Notes under the pieces: model-generated
What the model saw: only the letters and a program-made list of their open reading frames with translations
Databases searched by the model: none
Told to the model about the DNA's origin: nothing
Made by a program: the position numbers and the translations under genes
NCBI RefSeq assembly: GCF_009177095.1
Contig: NZ_AP021861.1
Coordinates: 186,001-250,000, forward strand
Direction: 5' to 3'
DNA length: 64,000 nt
Source: Lacipirellula parvula
GTDB lineage: Bacteria > Planctomycetota > Planctomycetia > Pirellulales > Lacipirellulaceae
In this document: in pieces, positions 26,821 through 34,626 of the stretch
Position numbering within the stretch: the first letter of the stretch is position 1
How the letters are laid out: every line of letters begins with the position of its first letter

Positions 26821-28050
26821 ATGGCCAAGTCGGTCGTAGTTCTCTCGACGTTGGATACCAAGGGCCGCGAGACGGCGTTTCTCAAGGAGCAGATCGAGCA
26901 CGATGGCTGTCGCGCCGTGCTGATCGACATCGGCGTCGTCGGTAAGCCGACGATCAAAGCCGACGTTACCCGCGAGCAGCTCGCCGAGGCGGGCGGCACG
27001 CCGTTGGCCGACTTGCTGAAGGACGCCACCCGCGAGAAGGCGGCGCCGGTAATGGTCAAAGGCGCGGCAAAGCTCATCGCCGAAATGATTGCCAAGGGCG
27101 AAGCCCACGCGGTGATCGGCCTCGGCGGCACGCAGGGAACCTCTAGCGCCACCGGCGTCATGCGGCAGCTCCCCTACGGCTTTCCTAAGCTGATGGTCTC
27201 GACCTGCGCCGCCGGCGACACCTCCGCCTTCGTCGGCATCAAAGACATCATGATGATGTTCTCGGTCAGCGACATCCTCGGCCTCAATCCGTTCATGCGG
27301 AAGGTGCTGGCCAACGCCGCCGGCGCCGCGTGCGGCATGGCGACCATCGACCAGGCCCAGGTCGCCGCGAGCAACAAGCCGCTCATCGGCATGAGCAATC
27401 TCGGCGTGCTCACGAACGGCGCGGAATACGCCGTCGAGTATCTCGAATCGAAGGGCTATGAAGTCATCATGTTCCACGCCGTCGGCGCCGGCGGCCGGGC
27501 GATGGAGCAGATGATGCGCGAAGGGCTGATTGTCGGCGTGTTCGACTACGCGATGGGGGAGATCAGCGACGAACTCCACCACGCCCTCCGCGCGGGCGGC
27601 CCGGAACGGCTTACCGTTGCCGGCAAGTTGGGCCTCCCGCAGGTGCTGGTCCCCGGCGGCAGCGAGCACATCGGCCTCTTCCTCGCCGAAGAGAATGTGC
27701 TGCCCGAGAAGTACAAGAACCATATGAACACGTTCCACAGCCCGATCATCGCGGCGCCGCGGCTCAATCCCGACGAGCTGGTGGAAGTGGCTAAGGAGAT
27801 CGGCAAGCGGCTGCAGCACACTAAGGGGGACGCGGTGATGATGCTCCCGCTGCGCGGCACGAGCCGCTACGGCGTCGAAGGGGGCCCGCTCCGCAATCCT
27901 GAGAGCGACAAGACGTACTACGCCGCGATCAAGTCGAGCCTGCCGTCGACGATTGAAGTCGTCGAAAAGGATCTCGGCCCCGAAGACCCGGCGTTCGTGA
28001 AAGAATGCTGCGACCGCCTGATCGGCCTGATTGAAGCGAAGAAGAAGTAA
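26821..28050 (+). CDS. UPF0261 (Tm-1-like) ATP-binding protein
   Basis: The 409-residue product belongs to the UPF0261/Tm-1-like family: VVVLSTLDTKGRETAFLKEQ at the N-terminus, AVIGLGGTQGTSSATGVMRQ, STCAAGDTSAFVGIKDIMMM and FHAVGAGGRAMEQMMREG. The N-terminal part of plant Tm-1, which has this fold, binds ATP and a viral replication protein; the bacterial role is unknown. It follows the PEP-hydrolase-like gene, the natural fusion partner. ATG 26821 begins the family-typical N-terminus. Confidence 0.88.
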   Translation: MAKSVVVLSTLDTKGRETAFLKEQIEHDGCRAVLIDIGVVGKPTIKADVTREQLAEAGGTPLADLLKDATREKAAPVMVKGAAKLIAEMIAKGEAHAVIGLGGTQGTSSATGVMRQLPYGFPKLMVSTCAAGDTSAFVGIKDIMMMFSVSDILGLNPFMRKVLANAAGAACGMATIDQAQVAASNKPLIGMSNLGVLTNGAEYAVEYLESKGYEVIMFHAVGAGGRAMEQMMREGLIVGVFDYAMGEISDELHHALRAGGPERLTVAGKLGLPQVLVPGGSEHIGLFLAEENVLPEKYKNHMNTFHSPIIAAPRLNPDELVEVAKEIGKRLQHTKGDAVMMLPLRGTSRYGVEGGPLRNPESDKTYYAAIKSSLPSTIEVVEKDLGPEDPAFVKECCDRLIGLIEAKKK

Positions 28051-28067
28051 CCGTCACCGCGCGTTTT

Positions 28068-28093
28068 AGCCTCCGGTTCTTCAAACCGGGGGC
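28068..28093 (+). repeat. Single palindrome of the TTCAA-loop type
   Basis: CCTCCGGTTCTTCAAACCGG, followed by GGGC, forms a hairpin; a close copy is at 45744-45768. It lies downstream of the UPF0261 stop and may serve as its terminator. Confidence 0.6.
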
Positions 28094-28111
28094 GAATCTG
28101 CGTGGCGAAAG

Positions 28112-28483
28112 CTAAAAGCCATAACCCAGAACAATCGACTCATCGCGTACCTGAACAACCTCCAGGTTGGCGGGAAGCTCATCGCGAATCTTCGCGAAGG
28201 TGACCGACGGGAGAGCGAGCCATTCTATATCGATTGTCTTGAATGGTCCGATGCTTGGTCCATCCCAATACTTGGGACTCTGTTGAATCATTACTTGATA
28301 CTCAGGGTAGTAGTATCTATCGGCTGACCAGGAAGCGATGGCGTCTTCGCCGGGGCCTTCGACGTCGACGTAATCGTAGTAGAGCAGTTTGATTCGCGAC
28401 GCGACGCCGTGAGCGGCGAGGGTTGAGAGGACCGCTTGCCACTTCGTATCGTTCATGTAGCTGCATTTGACGATGCGCGACAT
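28112..28483 (-). CDS. Small hypothetical protein
   Basis: The 123-residue soluble product begins MSRIVKCSYMNDTKWQAVLS and contains two tryptophan/tyrosine-rich stretches (ADRYYYPEYQVM, QQSPKYWDGPSIGPF). Composition looks like a compact mixed alpha/beta domain and not a shadow. No family is recognised with confidence. It stands alone on the minus strand, convergent to the UPF0261 gene. Confidence 0.6.
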   Translation of the reverse strand: MSRIVKCSYMNDTKWQAVLSTLAAHGVASRIKLLYYDYVDVEGPGEDAIASWSADRYYYPEYQVMIQQSPKYWDGPSIGPFKTIDIEWLALPSVTFAKIRDELPANLEVVQVRDESIVLGYGF

Positions 28484-28569
28484 GTTGATGTGCCCTGTTC
28501 GATTGCTCGTATTTTAGTTGCCTAGCGGTCGTTGACCGTTATTGCGAGTCCGCGTCATCGACCAGCGAA

Positions 28570-28734
28570 GTTCCGGTCCCTGCGGGACCGCCGACAATAG
28601 CCCAGCGTTTCAACGTTGGGTAACGGTGATGGCGAACCGCCGTAGTCCCTACGGGACTACAAAGTGCATTTCAATCGCCTCAACCCAGCACTAAAAGTGC
28701 TGGCTATTGTCGAACGTCCCTCCGGGACGACTGA
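28570..28734. repeat. Cluster of palindromes, family I
   Basis: GGTCCCTGCGGGACC near 28576, TAGTCCCTACGGGACTA at 28643-28659 and CGTCCCTCCGGGACG near 28716 are three hairpins of one type. The outer two belong to longer inverted arms that share GACAATAGCC and a second hairpin with CCCAGC...GTTGGG or GTGCTGG. The cluster fills the gap between two unknown genes. Confidence 0.75.
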
Positions 28735-28748
28735 AACCCGCGCCGACT

Positions 28749-29105
28749 CTAGGAGTTCCCCAATTCGCGTCGTTTCACCCAAGCGTCGTAGGCATCTTTT
28801 CGCCACTTTTGCACTTCTTCTCTCGCGCGATCAACGCTGTCCGGTCCGAAGCGGCTGTCGAGATGTTCTTTCATCGTCGCGTTGTATCCCTCGCGATACG
28901 CCAGCTCTCCTTCCGATACGAAGCAGCTCGTAACGACGACCTCCGCTTTAAATCTCTCTTTGAAAAGCTTCTGGCAATAGTCGCCCCAAGCTCCGCGCAC
29001 TCCCCAGAAGAACTGTAGCCGACCCTCCTGGATATCGCTCGTAGCGTCGGCGCACCCCTCTTCGTAGGTGTTCTGATCTTCAAGATTACGACGCCAATAC
29101 GCCAT
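28749..29105 (-). CDS. Small hypothetical protein
   Basis: The 118-residue, highly charged product contains EEGCADATSDIQEGRLQFFW and a C-terminal helix (SVDRAREEVQKWRKDAYDAW). There is no signal peptide or membrane segment. No family is recognised. It ends the same minus-strand run as the two secreted proteins that precede it, 15 bases from the first. Confidence 0.6.
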   Translation of the reverse strand: MAYWRRNLEDQNTYEEGCADATSDIQEGRLQFFWGVRGAWGDYCQKLFKERFKAEVVVTSCFVSEGELAYREGYNATMKEHLDSRFGPDSVDRAREEVQKWRKDAYDAWVKRRELGNS

Positions 29106-29120
29106 CGTTCGGAAGTCCTG

Positions 29121-29663
29121 TTACTCTCCCTTGGCCGGTTCGATCACCCCGAACAAGTGCCCGCCGTGGTCCTTACCGGTCCAGAACCCGGCGTAGTGGC
29201 CGCGGTAGATCATCACCCGCGCGGTGAACGTCCCCAGCCCGGGGATCATCATCTCGTCGACGCAGATGACGGGCGTGTCGCCGGCCCAGCGGATCGGCAG
29301 CGTCAGCGGGATGGTGACGTCGTGATCGCCGTAGCGGATGCGCGACTGGATGAGCCAGTCGCCGCTGTCGAGTCGCCGCACTTCACCCAGTTCGTACCGT
29401 TCTTCGGTCAGTTTGCCGCCGGCGCCTACCCTGCCCTCTTCGCCGGTGACGGTGAAGTGGCCAACCATCGTCGCCCGGTTCATCAGCTTTTCGAGGGCCG
29501 CGACCTGCTCAGCTGTCGGCTGGGTGAGCTGCTGCTGCGGTTCGGCCTGTACAGCGGCGGGCGCTTCGACAGCGCTCGCCTGCAGCATGAGAAACGAAGC
29601 CGTCACTAACGCAACGGCAGCAAGCAGAAAAGCAGCGCGGATCGCAGCGTTGAGCGTACGCAT
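29121..29663 (-). CDS. Secreted hypothetical protein
   Basis: The 180-residue product has a signal peptide (AAFLLAAVALVTASFLMLQA) and, after a Gln/Pro-rich linker, a beta-rich domain with VGHFTVTGEEG, WLIQSRIRYGDHDVTIP and the Gly/His-rich end GFWTGKDHGGHLFG. This type is common in planctomycete genomes but has no assigned function. The ATG at 29663 has AGGAG eight bases upstream, which rules out the GTG nine bases earlier. Confidence 0.7.
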   Translation of the reverse strand: MRTLNAAIRAAFLLAAVALVTASFLMLQASAVEAPAAVQAEPQQQLTQPTAEQVAALEKLMNRATMVGHFTVTGEEGRVGAGGKLTEERYELGEVRRLDSGDWLIQSRIRYGDHDVTIPLTLPIRWAGDTPVICVDEMMIPGLGTFTARVMIYRGHYAGFWTGKDHGGHLFGVIEPAKGE

Positions 29664-29734
29664 GGCAGGCACTCCTGAGTCGAGTCGCGATGGTGCATCG
29701 TTGGACTCGCTCAGTTTACCACGCCGCGGCCGGC

Positions 29735-30295
29735 TTAGCGCGCCACGCCGGGGTAATAGCCGCCGCCGTTCATGAACTGCGAACTGTGGCCAGTCGTCGG
29801 GATGCCGCCCGCCGGGCGGACAACGGCGCCTTGAGCGTTGGCTTGGCGGACGCCGGCGCGGAGAGCGCGGCTGTCGTTGGCTTGCTGGCCGTTGACATCG
29901 TCCTGATCGAGCGCCGGGCGAACGAACATGTAATAGTTCGGCAGCGCGGTTTCGGTCTCAAGATAATCGAGCCGCAGGTAGGGGCTGATCGTCGATTGGG
30001 CCCGGTAAGTGCTGAATGGCTTGCCCATCGGTTTCGTCTGCACGGCGACCGGGGCCGGCGGCTGTACCGTTCGCTGGTGGGTGCCGAAGGCGACGTTCTG
30101 CGGGGCGCCGAAGAAGTTGAGCGCTGGGTTGTTGCGACCCGTGTTGCGTTCGTAGCTGGTCGTCTGGACCTGACTGCTCGTCTGGCTGCTGATGGGCGAG
30201 TACCCGCTGTTGGGGTATGGCGCCTGCGCAGAGGCGGCGCTCACGCCGAGTGAAGCGAAAAGAGCGGCAACGGCGGCGGCCAGGGCAATACGCAT
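29735..30295 (-). CDS. Secreted low-complexity hypothetical protein
   Basis: The 186-residue product has a clear signal peptide (AAAVAALFASLGVSAASAQA) followed by a Ser/Gln/Asn/Pro-rich sequence with YLRLDYLETETALPNYYMFV as its only ordered-looking stretch. It is probably an envelope protein. GGAAGG precedes the ATG at 30295 by seven bases. No family is recognised. Confidence 0.65.
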   Translation of the reverse strand: MRIALAAAVAALFASLGVSAASAQAPYPNSGYSPISSQTSSQVQTTSYERNTGRNNPALNFFGAPQNVAFGTHQRTVQPPAPVAVQTKPMGKPFSTYRAQSTISPYLRLDYLETETALPNYYMFVRPALDQDDVNGQQANDSRALRAGVRQANAQGAVVRPAGGIPTTGHSSQFMNGGGYYPGVAR

Positions 30296-30410
30296 GAGAA
30301 GACCTTCCGAGAGCGGACGACAAGTCGGCAAGCGCAGCGGCGCGCCACCGTTGAACTAATCGTCAAACTCCCCCTGGTTGCTTGCGTCGAAGTGGTAGAA
30401 TGCGGGGCAA

Positions 30411-30493
30411 AGTCAGTTGCCAGTAGTCCGTGGTCAGTTGCTAGGGGAATCTGCTATCAGCTAGCAACTGACGACTGGCAACGGACCACTGAC
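30411..30493. repeat. Inverted repeat pair, family D
   Basis: AGTCAGTTGCCAGTAGTCCG begins the arm at 30411-30443 and its inverse lies at 30459-30493. A second copy of the family is at 52465-52555. Here the pair sits between divergent genes, so it cannot act simply as a terminator. Confidence 0.82.
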
Positions 30494-30542
30494 AAACAAT
30501 CGCACGACAGTACCATCACAAACAACTCTGGAGCGCTTCCAA

Positions 30543-30827
30543 ATGATCACCGTCGGCATGAACTACCACACCCTTCCCGGCAAGCAGAAGGACTTCGAGG
30601 AGAAGTTTGCCGCCGTGATCGACGCCCTCAACGCGGCGCCGGGGCACACCAGTTCGACGCTGTGGAAAGACGTCGCCGACGACGCGTCGTACCTCATCAC
30701 CAGCGAGTGGTCCGACGAAGCGGCGTTCAAGGCGTTCGTGACCAGCGAAGCCTTCCGGGCCGTCACTACCTGGGGCAAGGAGCAGATTCTCTCAGGCCGG
30801 CCGCAGCATAAGGTTTACAAACACTAA
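30543..30827 (+). CDS. Antibiotic biosynthesis monooxygenase-domain protein
   Basis: The 94-residue product is a single ABM ferredoxin-like domain: MITVGMNYHTLPGKQKDFEE starts it, and SSTLWKDVADDASYLITSEW and DEAAFKAFVTSEAF complete it. Such small dimeric proteins include quinol monooxygenases and haem-degrading enzymes, but many are uncharacterised. No haem-ligand or active-site residue can be assigned. A GGAG stands nine bases before the ATG. Confidence 0.78.
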   Translation: MITVGMNYHTLPGKQKDFEEKFAAVIDALNAAPGHTSSTLWKDVADDASYLITSEWSDEAAFKAFVTSEAFRAVTTWGKEQILSGRPQHKVYKH

Positions 30828-31248
30828 TTCCTCTCTCGAGCCTTCACACGAGAGCTAGCCGGAGGGCCATGCCCTCCGGGTGAAGTGCTGGTCGATGCTC
30901 GATTCCGCTGGTTCCGGGCCGTGTAACAGTCCGGCTATTGGGTGTTCGTGCGGCTTAGGTATCTAGTCGTGGTTGTCTTGATTTGTCGTAAGTCTTTTTG
31001 TCGAAATGCTTTACTGCCCGGTTGCGGTCGTCCCGGCATCTCACGGTCAGCCGAATCTTCGCCCCAGGCTGAATAATCGGACCGAACCTGGTCGATAAAT
31101 GGACTGTCGGATTTAATGTTGACTATCCAGACCATGATTCATAAGATTGAGCCCTGCGATGGGGAATCACGCCCTAACCCGCCACAGCCAACATGCGTCG
31201 GAGGCGTCGACACGCCCCCATTTGACGATCTTCCCACCGAGTGCCGAG
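30828..31248. other. Intergenic region upstream of the APS reductase gene
   Basis: This 421-base gap contains a single palindrome AGCCGGAGGGCCATGCCCTC at 30857-30880 (related to the pair at 15332-15408) downstream of the monooxygenase gene, and a candidate promoter at 31119-31147. No gene is recognised in it. Confidence 0.5.
31119..31147 (+). promoter_or_regulatory. Candidate sigma-70 promoter for the APS reductase gene
   Basis: TTGACT at 31119-31124 is followed after exactly 17 bases by TAAGAT at 31142-31147, about 100 bases before the chosen start codon. If transcription begins here, the ATG at 31249 lies downstream of a leader of about 95 bases. A regulator site for the neighbouring Rrf2 protein was not recognised. 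Confidence 0.5.
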
Positions 31249-32055
31249 ATGACCGCAGCCGCCAACATCGCCGATCGCCAGTTCACGCCGGTGGAGCAGG
31301 AACCCGTCGCACCGCCATTTCGGCAGCTTGAGCCAACGCCCGAACTGCTGGCCGAACTGGCTGAGGCGAGCGAGCGGCTCGAAACGGCTCAGCCGGAGGA
31401 GATCATCGCCTGGGCCCATCATCGGTTCGCCCCGCATCTGACGATGGCGACCGCGTTCGGCCCCGAGGGGTGCGTCATCCTCTCGATGCTCGCCAAGGTG
31501 GCGCCCGAGACTTACGTCTTCAATCTCGATACGGGCTACCAGTTCCAGGAAACGCTCGACCTGCGCGACAAGATTGCCAGCCTGTACGGCATCGAAGTCG
31601 ACATGCTGCAGCCGGAATTGACCGTGCCGCAGTACGAAGCGCTCCACAATGGCCCGCTCTACAAGACGAATCCGAACCAATGCTGCTTTGATCGCAAGAT
31701 CAAAGTGTTGCGCGCTGCGGCGACCAAACATCACGCCTGGATGAGCGGCATCCGTCGCGACCAGAGCACCGACCGTGCCCGAGCGGCGATCGTCGAGTGG
31801 GACAAGAAGTTCAACCTCGTGAAGATCAGCCCGCTGGCGAACTGGACGAAGAAAGATATTTGGAAGCGGATTCTCGACGAGAACGTCCCGTACAACCCGC
31901 TGCACGATCAAGGCTTTCCCAGCATCGGCTGCTGGCCGTGCACCCGCGCGGTCGCCGAAGGCGAAACCGACGAACGGGCTGGCCGTTGGAGCGGCACCGC
32001 GAAGACCGAGTGCGGTCTGCACACGCTCGAACAACAGGATGGCAGCGGAATTTAA
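31249..32055 (+). CDS. cysH: Adenylyl-sulfate (APS) reductase, iron-sulfur CysH type
   Basis: The 268-residue product has the PP-loop-like ATAFGPEGCVIL, the segment LDTGYQFQETLDL, and KTNPNQCCFDRKIK with C145/C146, then SIGCWPCTRAV with C228/C231 and the catalytic Cys near the end in TKTECGLH-like context (AKTECGLHTL). The CC plus CxxC set binds a [4Fe-4S] cluster and marks enzymes that reduce adenosine 5'-phosphosulfate to sulfite rather than the cluster-free PAPS reductases. This fits assimilation together with CysD and CysN-CysC encoded 2.6 kb away. ATG 31249 is preferred; ATG 31159 is possible. Confidence 0.9.
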   Translation: MTAAANIADRQFTPVEQEPVAPPFRQLEPTPELLAELAEASERLETAQPEEIIAWAHHRFAPHLTMATAFGPEGCVILSMLAKVAPETYVFNLDTGYQFQETLDLRDKIASLYGIEVDMLQPELTVPQYEALHNGPLYKTNPNQCCFDRKIKVLRAAATKHHAWMSGIRRDQSTDRARAAIVEWDKKFNLVKISPLANWTKKDIWKRILDENVPYNPLHDQGFPSIGCWPCTRAVAEGETDERAGRWSGTAKTECGLHTLEQQDGSGI

Positions 32056-32068
32056 GTTAGATGCGAGC

Positions 32069-32144
32069 GGCGAGTTTCGAGTCGCGAGTTAGGAATGACT
32101 CAGGCTCCGACTTGTTCTCGCAACTCGTTACCCGAAACTCGTGA
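32069..32144. repeat. Inverted repeat pair, family G
   Basis: GGCGAGTTTCGAGTCGCGAG near 32069-32090 is mirrored by AACTCGTTACCCGAAACTCG at 32122 onward, with several mismatches. It lies between cysH and the Rrf2 gene. Confidence 0.65.
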
Positions 32145-32150
32145 CTTCTC

Positions 32151-32573
32151 ATGCTCTCCGCTAAATCACAATACGCCTGCCTCGCCATGCTGCAGCTGGC
32201 CCAGGATTATGCCTCGGGCGAGACGGTGCAGGTGCGGCGGATTGCGGAGCGACATGGGATCCCTTCAACGTTCCTCGTGCAGATTTTGCATGAGCTGAAA
32301 CGGGCAGGCCTGGCAACGAGCACCCGCGGCGCCGCCGGCGGCTACCGACTCAGTCGGCCGCCAGCCGACATTACGCTGGCCGACGTTGTCGACGTGTTCG
32401 AAACAGCCGACGAACCGGCCGAGTGCGCCGCCGCCCAGTCTCCCTGGGGGCCGGCGATGCACGAAGTCTGTTGCGAGCTGAGCCGCGCCCGTCACGAGCG
32501 GCTGCAGTCGGTGACGCTCGCCGAACTGCACGAACGCTCCGCCGAAGGGGCGGAAGCGATGTTTTACATCTAG
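32151..32573 (+). CDS. Rrf2-family transcriptional regulator
   Basis: The 140-residue product has the Rrf2 winged helix: SQYACLAMLQLAQ at residue 6, VQVRRIAERHGIPSTFLVQI as recognition region, and GAAGGYRLSRPPADITLADV as wing. Three cysteines (C92, C107, C108) lie where IscR/NsrR-type members bind iron-sulfur clusters, though spacing differs from IscR. Its position 96 bases downstream of cysH suggests control of sulfur assimilation or cysteine supply, as for CymR of Gram-positive bacteria; this is inference. Confidence 0.87.
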   Translation: MLSAKSQYACLAMLQLAQDYASGETVQVRRIAERHGIPSTFLVQILHELKRAGLATSTRGAAGGYRLSRPPADITLADVVDVFETADEPAECAAAQSPWGPAMHEVCCELSRARHERLQSVTLAELHERSAEGAEAMFYI

Positions 32574-32606
32574 TGGGCCGCGGCCGAAGGCGCCTATCGC
32601 GGCAGT

Positions 32607-32897
32607 TCAATACATCGGCTGGCTTGGATCCAGATTGTGAAACCGCAGCTCCTGCGGCGGGCCGAGCGATTCGAGCGCCGTGCGCAACAATCGCAGGCCT
32701 TGTTCGAAGTCGAGGACGTGGAACATCAGCAGGTGTTCCGAAGGCGCCGCTGGGTCGCGGTCGTCGGCTTGGCGAAGGTAGTTCGAGTAGATGCCTGCTC
32801 GCGGGGTTTCAATCGCCTCGCGAAGGGGCTGAACGAACTGCCGGCGAATCTCGTCCGACGACAGCGACGATTTGAACGACACGCCGACGCGGTCCAT
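32607..32897 (-). CDS. Small hypothetical protein
   Basis: The 96-residue product begins MDRVGVSFKSSLSSDEIRRQ and looks like a ferredoxin-like alpha/beta domain (two strands flanking helices, LLMFHVLDFEQGLRLLRTAL). There is no signal peptide. No family is recognised. It is convergent with the Rrf2 gene. Confidence 0.6.
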   Translation of the reverse strand: MDRVGVSFKSSLSSDEIRRQFVQPLREAIETPRAGIYSNYLRQADDRDPAAPSEHLLMFHVLDFEQGLRLLRTALESLGPPQELRFHNLDPSQPMY

Positions 32898-33038
32898 GGG
32901 CGGAGCCTCAAGGAACTAGAGTGGTGAGTTGTCCGCCTGACTCCATTCTAGAACGTCGCGGCCGATTAGCACCCCGGCGACGGCGATTTCTTCGCGTCGG
33001 TTGAGCGGGGAGCGGTTCCCAGCGGAGGTCGTCGCCGA

Positions 33039-33812
33039 TCATTTCGGCGGAGACTCTTCATTTTGACTTGCTGCAGCTGGGGCGTCGTTTGGCCGCCAAC
33101 CGAGAATGAGCCGCGGCAGAGATTCGTCGTCGAGGCTGATGGACATGTAGGCGATGCCATCGCCGCGCGGCCACCAGGCGAATTCTTTCGCTGCGGACCA
33201 GTTGGGAAAGCCGACGTCTTCAGGCTTTCCATGAAACGTTGGAGGCCCCCACACGTCGACGATGTTTTGCATCGACTTGGAGAAGTATTGATCGGCCGCC
33301 GTCCGCCCTTCCGCGGTGGCGGGGAAGGTTTGGAATTCATGGAAACGGCCGCTGCCCGTCGCGGCCCACGACTGGAATAAGCTGATTGCCTGCTTCGCGT
33401 CGACTTCGCCTCCGAGCCGACGCAGTTGTTCGAGGAGATCGCTGATTTGTTCGTGGACGCGCTTCGTCTGCGAGATCACAAGACTGTTATTCGAGGGAAA
33501 CGGCTGGATCTCGCCTTCACCCGTACCGTTCTCCATCCAAGACTCATGTTCGATGGTAGCGACGATCAGGTCGATCAGCGGGTCGAAGTCGGAAGGTTTC
33601 TGCTGCAGCACCGCGTGAGGAAGCGGCACGACCAAATCGCCGACGGGATACGTCACAAGCATGAGCGAATTTGATGTCGGGGCTGTGGCCAGTCCATCAG
33701 GTTCGTAGCCGCGGCGGAACCCTTCGCGGTATGCGAGCGTCGCTAAGGCGATCAGGAATAAGGCGATAACCGTCCAGCGAAAATATCGGAATGTCGATTG
33801 ACGCTCGGGCAT
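33039..33812 (-). CDS. Membrane-anchored protein with secretin-N-like domain (paralogue 1)
   Basis: The 257-residue product has an N-terminal membrane helix (WTVIALFLIALATLAYREG) and then a domain with TYPVGDLVVPLPH, PLIDLIVATIEHESW and NNSLVISQTKRVHEQISDLL, the pattern of the short STN/secretin-N domains common in planctomycete proteins. A C-terminal part has VWGPPTFHGKPEDVGFPNW. The next gene upstream encodes a diverged copy with the same order, so this is a tandem duplication. A role in the envelope is likely; nothing more specific can be said. Confidence 0.72.
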   Translation of the reverse strand: MPERQSTFRYFRWTVIALFLIALATLAYREGFRRGYEPDGLATAPTSNSLMLVTYPVGDLVVPLPHAVLQQKPSDFDPLIDLIVATIEHESWMENGTGEGEIQPFPSNNSLVISQTKRVHEQISDLLEQLRRLGGEVDAKQAISLFQSWAATGSGRFHEFQTFPATAEGRTAADQYFSKSMQNIVDVWGPPTFHGKPEDVGFPNWSAAKEFAWWPRGDGIAYMSISLDDESLPRLILGWRPNDAPAAASQNEESPPK

Positions 33813-33850
33813 GCGGCATCCTTACCTTGTGAGACGCGACGGGCGACGCG

Positions 33851-34576
33851 CTACTCTCTGCGTCGCCAGCCGCCGAGAAGGACTCGTCCCTCCCCAGGTG
33901 CATCCTGAACGGCGATATAGACGTCACCGTTCGTTTGAGACCATTGGGCAATGGACTGCCCCAGCGACCAGCTTGGGAAGCCCCGTTTGTCGCAGCTGCC
34001 GACAAATCGCGGCGTGCCCCAGACATTGGTGAGCCGTGGCACAAAGCTGTCGAAGCATGTCGCGACGGCTGCACTGGCTAGCGTGGGATCGCTACCGAAG
34101 CTGAGGAGCACAACTGGCTCAGCGTTCTCGCTGACCGCTTGCGATTCGATGAGCGAAATGGCGTGTGCTAATTGCTCGCTCATGTGATCGTCGCGAAACT
34201 TGTTGAGCGCGACTTCAATTTGATCGTGCGCGGCGCCGCTCTGGTGGATCGCCAAGGAAGCGTTAGCCAACACGTGCACCTCGCCATTGCGGCCATTAGC
34301 GTAGTCTTCGTCCCATGACTCGGGAGCGACTGTCGTCTGCAAGTGGCTGCTGAGTTCGTCGAGCAGACGTTGGCGAGCCGCTTGGTCGGGCTCTTGCGAC
34401 GCGAGATCGGCGACGGGGTAAGTCTTCACGAGAAAGGTTTCGTCGTATCGCTGGCGCTCGCCCGCGCTGCGACCGGCGGCGTAGCTTCCGAAGCCGATGC
34501 ATGCGGCCAGCATCGCAAACAACAGCGTCCCCATGCTGAAGCGGAGCAACCGCTGCGGATGCCAGCGAGCGTTCAC
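33851..34576 (-). CDS. Membrane-anchored protein with secretin-N-like domain (paralogue 2)
   Basis: The 241-residue product has a membrane helix (LLFAMLAACIGFGSYAAGR) and a domain parallel to that of the neighbour: VKTYPVADLASQ, TVAPESWDEDYANG, NASLAIHQSGAAHDQIEVAL and, near the end, LTNVWGTPRFVGSCDKRGFP. The start is a GTG at 34576 with GGAGG six bases upstream; a TTG two codons earlier lies too close to that site. The pair is 38 bases apart and probably one transcript. Confidence 0.7.
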   Translation of the reverse strand: MNARWHPQRLLRFSMGTLLFAMLAACIGFGSYAAGRSAGERQRYDETFLVKTYPVADLASQEPDQAARQRLLDELSSHLQTTVAPESWDEDYANGRNGEVHVLANASLAIHQSGAAHDQIEVALNKFRDDHMSEQLAHAISLIESQAVSENAEPVVLLSFGSDPTLASAAVATCFDSFVPRLTNVWGTPRFVGSCDKRGFPSWSLGQSIAQWSQTNGDVYIAVQDAPGEGRVLLGGWRRRE

Positions 34577-34626
34577 GATCAACCTCCATGAATCCAGCGC
34601 GGCGACGATGCGGTCGCAGTGAGCGT

